Made by a program: the position numbers and the translations under genes. Positions 1-5,053 of a DNA stretch of 5,053 nt are shown here, one piece after another (the first letter of the stretch is position 1; every line of letters starts with the position of its first letter). The notes below the pieces were generated by a model that was given only the letters and a program-made list of their open reading frames with translations, was not told the DNA's origin and ran no database searches. This stretch comes from Pseudomonadota bacterium. GTDB taxonomy: Bacteria > Pseudomonadota > Alphaproteobacteria > Acetobacterales > Acetobacteraceae. Location of the stretch: the NCBI GenBank assembly GCA_021826485.1, contig JAKAZX010000309.1:1-5053 (forward strand), in the 5' to 3' direction.

Positions 1-282
1 CGCACCGTTCTGGAACAGCATGCCGATCTGCGCGCGGATCGCGTCGCGCTCGCCCTTCGGCAGGCGCAGCACGTCGCGGCCGTCGATCTCGATGCTGCCA
101 GAATCGGGCTCGATCAGGCCAAGGATGCATTTCAGCAGCACCGACTTGCCGGTGCCGGAGCCGCCGATCACCACCACCGAGGTGCCGGCCGGAACGTCGA
201 GATCGATGCCGTCCAGCACCTGCTTGGCGCCGAAGGCCTTGCGCAGCGCGCGGACGCGGATTTTCACCGGCGCGTCGCTCAT
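1..282 (-). CDS. mlaF: MlaF-like phospholipid ABC transporter ATPase (partial, N-terminal 94 aa)
   Basis: ATP-hydrolysing subunit of the Mla lipid transporter, which moves phospholipids between inner and outer membrane; it acts on the cytoplasmic face of the inner membrane as a dimer bound to MlaE. Only the N-terminal 94 residues are present; the gene continues past position 1. The Walker A motif GGSGTGKS is at residues 40-47, followed by LLKCILGLIEPDSG, the usual ABC context. The Q-loop appears as GMLFQNGA (Q91), a form typical of the MlaF/Mkl/Ttg2A branch. The signature motif, Walker B and H-loop would lie outside the window. The ATG (282-280) overlaps the mlaE TGA as ATGA, implying translational coupling; no strong Shine-Dalgarno is visible. 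The order here is permease then ATPase, the reverse of E. coli mlaFE. ABC ATPase identity is certain; the Mla assignment rests on the Q-loop form and the MlaE neighbour. Confidence 0.9.
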   Translation of the reverse strand, partial: MSDAPVKIRVRALRKAFGAKQVLDGIDLDVPAGTSVVVIGGSGTGKSVLLKCILGLIEPDSGSIEIDGRDVLRLPKGERDAIRAQIGMLFQNGA

Positions 283-1064
283 CGCGCGAAGAATATCTCG
301 GTCAGGCCGTAATCGAAGGCCAGGATCAGCACGCTCGCCGCCACCACGGCCGCGGTGGTCGCGGCACCCACGCCCTGCGCGCCGCCCCGGCTGGCATAGC
401 CGCTGAAGCAGCCGAGGAGCGCGATCAGGAACCCGAACACCGCCGCCTTAACGAGGCCCGACACCACGTCGATCGTCTGCAGGTAGCTCGTCGTGTTGGC
501 CAGATAGGTCGCGGAATTGAAGCCGAGCTTCAGGGTCGCGATGATGAAGCCGCCGAGCACGCCCAGGATGTCGCCCACCAGCACCAGCAGCGGCAGCGCG
601 ACGGTGCCGGCCAGCAGCCGCGGTGCGACCAGATATTTCATCGGATCGGTGGACAGCGTCTCCAGCGCGTCGATCTGGTCGGTGACGCGCATGGTGCCGA
701 TCTCGGCCGCCATCGCCGCGCCGACGCGCCCGGCGACCATCAGCCCCGCCAGCACCGGCCCGAGTTCGCGCGTGATCGACAGCACGACCAGGCTCGGCAT
801 CGCCGTCTCGGCGGAGAAGCGCGACAGGCCGGTCGCCGATTGCAGCGCCAGCACCATGCCGGTGAAGATCGCGGTCAGCGCCACCACCGGCAGGCTGAAA
901 TAGCCGATCTCGATGAAGGCGCGCAGGAACATGCGCCCGTAGAAGGGCGGGCGGACGATGTGCGAGGCGCCGGAGAGCGCGAACAGCGCCAGCGCACCGG
1001 TTGCCCGGCACGCCCCGAGCGCGCCGCGCCCGAGTGCGGCAATGCCATCCAGCGCGGCGTTCAT
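279..1064 (-). CDS. mlaE: MlaE-family lipid ABC transporter permease
   Basis: Integral inner-membrane permease of the MlaFEDB-type complex, which shuttles phospholipids to or from a periplasmic MCE protein and maintains outer-membrane lipid asymmetry. The product is 261 aa, the usual family length. It shows an N-terminal interfacial helix region (about 20-48) and hydrophobic segments near 51-76, 90-112, 152-177, 198-222 and 235-252. Family hallmarks are ELGPV (100-104), AGRVGAAMAAEIG (111-123), DQIDALE (129-135), a TDP...APRLLA stretch (139-152) and a C-terminal FDYGLT (250-255). I chose the ATG at 1064-1062 because AGGCGG sits 6 nt upstream; an in-frame TTG at 1100 would add 12 residues that look non-conserved (TPRPAAARRSG-like). 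It follows dnaB by 48 bp and overlaps mlaF by 4 nt. The lipid substrate and direction of transport cannot be read from sequence. Confidence 0.93.
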   Translation of the reverse strand: MNAALDGIAALGRGALGACRATGALALFALSGASHIVRPPFYGRMFLRAFIEIGYFSLPVVALTAIFTGMVLALQSATGLSRFSAETAMPSLVVLSITRELGPVLAGLMVAGRVGAAMAAEIGTMRVTDQIDALETLSTDPMKYLVAPRLLAGTVALPLLVLVGDILGVLGGFIIATLKLGFNSATYLANTTSYLQTIDVVSGLVKAAVFGFLIALLGCFSGYASRGGAQGVGAATTAAVVAASVLILAFDYGLTEIFFAR

Positions 1065-1070
1065 GCCCGA

Positions 1071-1076
1071 CCGCCT
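1071..1076 (-). promoter_or_regulatory. Ribosome binding site of mlaE
   Basis: Read on the minus strand, AGGCGG (one mismatch from AGGAGG) lies 6 nt before the ATG at 1064. It is the clearest Shine-Dalgarno in the window and decides the mlaE start in favour of this ATG over the upstream TTG at 1100. It lies in the 48-bp dnaB-mlaE gap. That gap also contains a GGCCGGCC palindrome and a short GGGC/GCCC stem, but no T-run that would make a terminator. Confidence 0.6.
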
Positions 1077-1112
1077 AGCAGCGGCCGGCCGGGGCGTCAA
1101 AGCCCGCCGCGT

Positions 1113-2618
1113 TCAATCCCCCTCCGCCCCGCCATGCTGGAGGTCGAGATCGGCGAAGCGGGTGAATTCGCCCTCGAAGAACAGGTCGATCTTGCCGGTC
1201 GGCCCGTGGCGCTGCTTCTCGATCAGCAGTTCGGCGCGGTTATGCACCTGCTCCATGTCGCGCTGCCATTTTTCCACCGCGGTATGGAACTTGTCGTCAT
1301 TGTCGAAGGCCATCTGCTTGGGCGCGCGTTGCTGAAGGTAGTATTCGTCGCGATAGACGAACATCACCACGTCCGCGTCCTGCTCGATCGAGCCGGATTC
1401 GCGCAGGTCCGACAGCAGCGGCCGCTTGTCCTCCCGGCTCTCCACCGAGCGGGAAAGCTGCGACAGCGCCAGCACCGGCACCGCCAGCTCCTTGGCGATC
1501 GCCTTCAGCCCCTGGGTGATGTGGCTGATCTCCAGCACCCGGTTCTCCGGCCGGGCGCCGGCGGCGGGGCGCATCAGTTGCAGGTAATCGACCACCACCA
1601 GGGCGAGGCCGGAGGTGCGCTTGAGCCGCCGGCAGCGGGTGCGCAGCGCCGACAGCGTGATCGCCGGGGTGTCGTCGATATAGAGCGGCAGGCCGGCCAA
1701 CTCGCGGCTGACCTGCACGAAACGGTCGAACTCCTTCTGGCCGATATCGCCGCGGCGGATGCGGTCGCCGGAGATGCGCGCCTCCTCCGCCAGGAGGCGG
1801 GTGGCGAGCTGCTCGGCGCTCATTTCCAGGGAGAACACCGCGACCGCCGCCTTGGCCAGCGCGTTGGGGTCGTGGGCCCGCGCCTCCGCCGCCAGCGCCC
1901 GCGCGGCGCCGAAGGCGATCTTGGTGGCGAGCGCGGTCTTGCCCATGCCGGGGCGGCCGGCCAGCACCAGCAGGTCGGACGGGTGCAGCCCGCCGGTCTT
2001 CTTGTCGAGGTCGCGCAGCCCGGTGGACAGGCCGGAGACATGGCCGGCGCGGTGGAACGCACGCTCGGCCGCGTCGATCGCGAGCGTCAGCGCCCGCTCG
2101 AACGGCAGCAGGGACCGTTCGCTGCCGCCGCGGGCGGCGAGGTCGAACAGCGCCTGCTCCGCCGCCTCCACCTGGCCGGTGCCGTCCAGTTCCGGCTCGG
2201 CGCCGAAGGCGTTGTTGACCACCGTCTCGCCGATATCGATCAACTGGCGGCGCAGCCAGGCGTCGTGGATGGCGCGGCCGTATTCGCCGGCATTGATGAT
2301 GCCGACCATCGCCGACAGCAGTTGCGCGAGATAGGCGGTGCCGCCCACCTCATCGAGCACGCCGGAATGCTCGAACTCGGCGCGCAGCGTCACCGCGTCG
2401 GCAAGCTGTCCCGCCTCGCAGCGCCGCGCGATGGCGGCGAAGATGCGGCCGTGGATGGCATCGGCGAAATGCTCGGGGGCGAGAAACTCGCCGACCCGTT
2501 CATAGGCCTTGTTGTTGGCCAGTAGCGCACCACGCAGCGCCTGTTCGGCCTGGAGGTTGGCCGGCGGCAGCCGCTGCGACAGGCCGAGCAGCGGGGAGGC
2601 GGGTTCGATCTGGTTCAT
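1113..2618 (-). CDS. dnaB: Replicative DNA helicase DnaB
   Basis: Hexameric 5'-3' helicase that unwinds DNA ahead of the replication fork and recruits DnaG primase. The product is 501 aa, somewhat longer than the E. coli protein (about 471). The N-terminal primase-interacting helical domain spans about 20-125 (PPANLQAEQALRGALL at 18-33), followed by a linker and the RecA-like motor from about 195. The motor shows Walker A GRPGMGKT (221-228), SLEM with the likely catalytic glutamate E265, Walker B VVVDYLQLM (341-349, D344), SQLSRSVESR (386-395), RESGSIEQDADVV (406-418) and a KQRHGPTG element with K468 and arginine-finger candidate R470. Two stretches are longer than in E. coli, between Walker A and SLEM (about 13 residues) and around 426-467 (about 25); both look like the alphaproteobacterial form. 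There is no intein. The ATG at 2618 lacks a strong Shine-Dalgarno. The gene is preceded by a 105-bp gap with DnaA-box-like sites. Confidence 0.98.
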   Translation of the reverse strand: MNQIEPASPLLGLSQRLPPANLQAEQALRGALLANNKAYERVGEFLAPEHFADAIHGRIFAAIARRCEAGQLADAVTLRAEFEHSGVLDEVGGTAYLAQLLSAMVGIINAGEYGRAIHDAWLRRQLIDIGETVVNNAFGAEPELDGTGQVEAAEQALFDLAARGGSERSLLPFERALTLAIDAAERAFHRAGHVSGLSTGLRDLDKKTGGLHPSDLLVLAGRPGMGKTALATKIAFGAARALAAEARAHDPNALAKAAVAVFSLEMSAEQLATRLLAEEARISGDRIRRGDIGQKEFDRFVQVSRELAGLPLYIDDTPAITLSALRTRCRRLKRTSGLALVVVDYLQLMRPAAGARPENRVLEISHITQGLKAIAKELAVPVLALSQLSRSVESREDKRPLLSDLRESGSIEQDADVVMFVYRDEYYLQQRAPKQMAFDNDDKFHTAVEKWQRDMEQVHNRAELLIEKQRHGPTGKIDLFFEGEFTRFADLDLQHGGAEGD

Positions 2619-2723
2619 GCCCCGGCAGGATAGCGCAGGCGGGGCGGCCCGGGGCCTGTGGATTGCTGTGGATAAGGGGGATGGAATCGGCGCGGCGGCG
2701 GGGCGTGGTACCTGCGCCGCTGG
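2619..2723 (-). promoter_or_regulatory. dnaB upstream region (probable promoter and control region)
   Basis: This 105-bp gap between the der stop and the dnaB ATG is the only sizeable non-coding DNA in the window. Read towards dnaB it holds: a weak GC stem (2695-2700 pairing with 2715-2720, 14-nt loop containing GGTACC) without a U-tract; a GANTC site at 2684-2688; two DnaA-box-like elements at 2657-2675; a perfect 5-bp inverted repeat GGCCC-N-GGGCC at 2646-2656; and a TATCCT hexamer (2632-2627) ending 8 nt before the ATG. No TTGACA-like -35 is seen at the matching distance, so the exact promoter is not identified. That dnaB has its own promoter here is inferred from the size and content of the gap; read-through from bamB-der remains possible. 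Confidence 0.5.
2657..2675 (-). promoter_or_regulatory. Tandem DnaA-box-like sites upstream of dnaB
   Basis: On the minus strand, 2675-2667 reads TTATCCACA, an exact match to the DnaA-box consensus (TTATNCACA). Immediately after it, 2665-2657 reads CAATCCACA, which keeps the ATCCACA core but departs at the first two bases. The two cores are direct repeats with a 10-bp period, placing them on the same face of the helix. They lie 38 to 57 bp upstream of the dnaB start codon, a position suited to transcriptional control. DnaA binding is an inference; two boxes alone, without an AT-rich unwinding element, do not suggest a replication origin. Confidence 0.55.
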
Positions 2724-4064
2724 TCAGCGCGCCGCGTCGTACGGATTGCTGGTGCCGCGAAATTCCAGCCGGATCGGGGTGCCCGGCAGCCCGAACGCCT
2801 CGCGCAGCGCGTTGGCGAGGTAGCGGCGGTAGTCCTCCGGCGTCTGCTCGGCGCGGGTGCCGAACACGACGAAGGTCGGCGGCCGCGCCTTCGGCTGGGT
2901 GACATAGCGCAGCTTGAGCCGCCGGCCATCGGCGAGCGGCGGGGGGTGGCGGGCCAGCGCCTGCTCGAACCAGCGATTGAGTTCGGCGGTCGGGACGCGC
3001 GTGTTCCACGTGGCATGCGCCGCCCGCACCGCCGGCAGCAGCCGCCCCACCCCCTCCCCGCTGAGGGCCGACAGCGTGACCACCGCGATCCCCTTGAGCT
3101 GGGCCAGGCTACGTTCCAGCCGGTCGGCGACGGCCTGCCGCACGGCATTGCGGTCGGGCGCGACATCCCACTTGGTCAGCGCGATCACCAGGGCGCGGCC
3201 CTCCCGCTCGATCAGCCGGGCGAGTTGCAGGTCCTGATCGTGCAGCCCCTCGGTCGCGTCGACCGCCAGCACCACCACTTCGGCCATGCGCATTGCATTG
3301 AGCGCGGCGGCGACCGACAGTTTCTCCAGCGGCTGTTCCACCCGCGCGCGCCGGCGCAGCCCCGCGGTATCGACCAGTTCGATCGGCGTGCCGTCGGCAT
3401 CGGCGAACCGCACCGCGACGGCGTCGCGGGTCAGCCCCGGCTCCGGCCCCGTGATCATCCGCTCGCTGCCGAGCAGGCGGTTGACCAGCGTCGATTTGCC
3501 CGCATTCGGCCGGCCCAGAATGGCCAGCTTCAGCGGACGTTCCGGCTCCGCCGCATCCGGCACCGCCTCGGGCAGGCGGTCGGCGATTTCCGCCATCAGG
3601 TCGGCCAGCCCCTCCCCGTGCTCGGCCGAAACGGCGACCGGGGCGCCCAGGCCAAGGGAGAACGCATCCAGCGCCGCCGCTGCGCCGGCGCGGCCTTCCG
3701 CCTTGTTGGCGACCGGCAGGACGGGGCGGCCCTGGCGGCGCAGCCAGGCGGCGAAATGCGCGTCCGCCGGCGTCACCCCGGCGCGGGCGTCGATCACGAA
3801 CAGCACCAGGTCGGCGGCCCGCACGGCGGCGGCGGCGGAGGCGTGCATGCGGCCGGCGAGCGAAGCGGGCGGCGCTTCCTCGAGTCCGGCGGTGTCCACC
3901 AGCAGCACCGTGCGCCCGCGCAGCATCGCCTCCGCCTCCTTGCGGTCGCGGGTGACGCCGGGGGTGTCGGCGACCAGCGCCGCGCGGCGGCCGGCCAGGC
4001 GGTTGAACAGCGTCGATTTGCCGACATTCGGCCGCCCGGCGACCACCACGACCGGCAGCGTCAT
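2724..4064 (-). CDS. der: Ribosome-associated double GTPase Der (EngA)
   Basis: Essential GTPase with two tandem G domains that acts in maturation of the 50S ribosomal subunit in the cytoplasm. The product is 446 aa, shorter than E. coli Der (about 490) but complete in all domains. G domain 1 has GRPNVGKS (10-17), GVTRD (36-40), DTAG (57-60), NKAE (120-123) and SAEHGEG (146-152). G domain 2 has GRPNAGKS (184-191), GLTRD (210-214), DTAG (232-235), TKWD (297-300) and SALSGEG (332-338). The C-terminal KH-like domain covers about 350-446, ending in the conserved GTPIRLEFRGTSNPY region. The G4 motif of domain 1 has Glu in place of the usual Asp (NKxD). The ATG lies 4 nt after the bamB stop with no clear Shine-Dalgarno, suggesting coupling to bamB. 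The bamB-der order is also found in E. coli (yfgL-yfgK). Confidence 0.98.
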   Translation of the reverse strand: MTLPVVVVAGRPNVGKSTLFNRLAGRRAALVADTPGVTRDRKEAEAMLRGRTVLLVDTAGLEEAPPASLAGRMHASAAAAVRAADLVLFVIDARAGVTPADAHFAAWLRRQGRPVLPVANKAEGRAGAAAALDAFSLGLGAPVAVSAEHGEGLADLMAEIADRLPEAVPDAAEPERPLKLAILGRPNAGKSTLVNRLLGSERMITGPEPGLTRDAVAVRFADADGTPIELVDTAGLRRRARVEQPLEKLSVAAALNAMRMAEVVVLAVDATEGLHDQDLQLARLIEREGRALVIALTKWDVAPDRNAVRQAVADRLERSLAQLKGIAVVTLSALSGEGVGRLLPAVRAAHATWNTRVPTAELNRWFEQALARHPPPLADGRRLKLRYVTQPKARPPTFVVFGTRAEQTPEDYRRYLANALREAFGLPGTPIRLEFRGTSNPYDAAR

Positions 4065-4068
4065 GGGG

Positions 4069-5053
4069 TCAGCGCAGCGCGACCAGGGTCGCGTCCTCCA
4101 TCACCGCGAACAGCATTCCGCCGGCCACCACCGGCGGCACGATGGCGACGCCCTCGATGTCCTGGCGCAGCAGGATGGCGCCGCTCTGGGCGGCGATGTG
4201 CAGCATCTCCTTGCCGCTGCCGAGCACGATCAGCCGGTCGCCGGCGAGCGTCGGACCGATCCAGTGCAGCAGCCCGTCCTTCGTCTTCTCGTCGCGGAAC
4301 TGCGGCAGTTGCTGCACCCAGGCCACGGCGCCGTCGGCGCGGTTGACGGCGCCCAGCGTCTGGTCCGGCGTCAGCACATAGAGCCAGTCCCCGGCCAGCC
4401 AGGGGGTCTGCACCGAGGCCACCTCCCGCTCCCACAGGCGCCGGCCGGTGCGCAGGTCGAGCGAGACGAACAGCCCGCCCAGCCCGACCGCGAACACCCG
4501 CCCGTCCGCGACCACCGGCAGGCCGGTGATGGCGGTGAAATCCGCCAGCCCCGCCCGCCCCCCGCGGGAGGCGAGCCCGTCGCTCCAGGACACCGAGCCG
4601 GACAGCGCGCGCAGGCAGGCGAGATCGCCGCTGCCGAAGCCCGCGACCACCAACCCGTCCGCATAGGCGGGGGAGGGCAGGCCGAGCACGGAGGTCTGCG
4701 CCTCCCCGCCCTGATGCGCCCATTGCCGGCTGCCGTCCGCCTTGGCGAGCGCCAGCACCTGCTCGTCGAGGGTGGCGAGATAGATGTGGTCCTCGGCGAT
4801 GGTCGGCGCGCCGCGGGCCGGGGCGGGCAGTTTCTGCCGCCAGCGCAGCTTGCCGGTGGCGGCATCGAGCGCCAGCAGCGCGGCCAGCCCGGTGCCGGCA
4901 TAGACCGTGCCGCCGTCCACTGCGATGCCGCCGCCGATATTGGTGCTGTCGTCATCGGGCAGCGCCGTCGCGGTCTGCCAGAGGCGCGCGCCGCTGCGCT
5001 GGTCGTAGGCACTGACCGCGGCGGCGCTGTCCATTGCGTAGACCCGCCCGTCG
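4069..5053 (-). CDS. bamB: Outer-membrane assembly factor BamB (partial, C-terminal 327 aa)
   Basis: PQQ-like beta-propeller lipoprotein of the BAM complex, which helps BamA fold and insert outer-membrane beta-barrel proteins; it acts in the periplasm, anchored to the outer membrane. The frame stays open to the window end, so the start, signal peptide and lipobox cysteine are not visible. The internal ATG at 5034 is not the start: upstream codons still read DGRVYA, a normal propeller strand. Seven blade motifs of the A-x-D-x-x-T-G-x-x-x-W type can be seen at residues 15-25, 62-71, 102-111, 147-156, 198-207, 236-245 and 286-295 of the visible part (the last lacks Trp), leaving about one blade upstream. 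A conserved-looking ALADFTAITGLPV-like stretch is at 168-180. Adjacency to der supports BamB over other PQQ-repeat proteins such as quinoprotein dehydrogenases, which are much longer. Confidence 0.92.
   Translation of the reverse strand, partial: DGRVYAMDSAAAVSAYDQRSGARLWQTATALPDDDSTNIGGGIAVDGGTVYAGTGLAALLALDAATGKLRWRQKLPAPARGAPTIAEDHIYLATLDEQVLALAKADGSRQWAHQGGEAQTSVLGLPSPAYADGLVVAGFGSGDLACLRALSGSVSWSDGLASRGGRAGLADFTAITGLPVVADGRVFAVGLGGLFVSLDLRTGRRLWEREVASVQTPWLAGDWLYVLTPDQTLGAVNRADGAVAWVQQLPQFRDEKTKDGLLHWIGPTLAGDRLIVLGSGKEMLHIAAQSGAILLRQDIEGVAIVPPVVAGGMLFAVMEDATLVALR

Noticed and set aside
1065..1100. TTG start at 1100 for mlaE, giving 273 aa
   Set aside because: The ATG at 1064 has AGGCGG at 6 nt and gives the usual family length. 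The extra 12 residues are Pro/Ala/Arg-rich and resemble translated intergenic DNA.
1240..1248. DnaA-box-like TTATGCACC on the plus strand inside dnaB
   Set aside because: It misses the final consensus base, lies within conserved dnaB coding sequence and has no partner box nearby, so it is probably coincidental.
840..2525. 561-codon plus-strand open frame antisense to mlaE and dnaB
   Set aside because: Its product is a monotonous R/Q/H/A/G-rich chain with no recognisable domain, typical of the antisense frame of GC-rich genes. The opposite strand encodes unmistakable DnaB and MlaE motifs over the same bases.
2695..2720. Possible terminator after der (6-bp GC stem, 14-nt loop)
   Set aside because: The stem is short, the loop long and no U-tract follows on the minus strand. 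Such pairings are common by chance in GCG/CGC-rich DNA.
2619..2723. Replication origin at the DnaA boxes
   Set aside because: There are only two boxes, no AT-rich unwinding region, and no origin-linked genes such as dnaA, dnaN, hemE or parAB in view. A promoter role is more economical.
2946..4346. 466-codon plus-strand open frame antisense to der and bamB
   Set aside because: It has the same low-complexity R/Q/G/H composition and no motif or ribosome binding site, and the opposite strand carries all ten Der G motifs. Long antisense frames are expected at this GC content.
4069..5034. BamB start at the internal ATG (5034)
   Set aside because: The frame stays open to the window edge and the upstream codons encode DGRVYA, part of a propeller strand. 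No signal peptide follows this ATG, so it is an internal methionine.

Overview
The window is a compact, GC-rich chromosomal stretch in which all five genes lie on the minus strand, so transcription runs from position 5053 down to 1. High GC, the bamB-der pair, and a DnaB whose motor domain carries insertions of the kind I associate with alphaproteobacteria suggest an alphaproteobacterium, possibly Rhodospirillales/Acetobacteraceae. The rank below class is an inference from memory of family sequences, not a search result.

In the direction of transcription: (1) 5053-4069, the C-terminal 327 residues of BamB, an outer-membrane assembly beta-propeller lipoprotein whose start lies outside the window; (2) 4064-2724, der, a double GTPase for ribosome assembly, only 4 nt after bamB; (3) 2723-2619, a 105-bp gap, the only sizeable non-coding stretch, holding a perfect DnaA-box consensus, a second related box exactly 10 bp away, and one GANTC site; (4) 2618-1113, dnaB, the replicative helicase; (5) 1064-279, mlaE, the lipid-transport ABC permease; (6) 282-1, the N-terminal 94 residues of its ATPase mlaF, overlapping mlaE by 4 nt and running off the window.

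bamB-der and mlaE-mlaF are tightly packed and probably form translational units. The dnaB-mlaE gap is 48 bp and shows no U-tract terminator, so dnaB may read through into mlaEF. The genes serve outer-membrane building (BamB), ribosome maturation (Der), replication (DnaB) and lipid trafficking to maintain the outer membrane (MlaEF). This is core housekeeping content. I see no mobile element, CRISPR array, tRNA, rRNA or defence gene, and no convincing undescribed system. The observation most worth checking is the pair of DnaA-like boxes directly upstream of dnaB, which could link helicase expression to the initiator DnaA.
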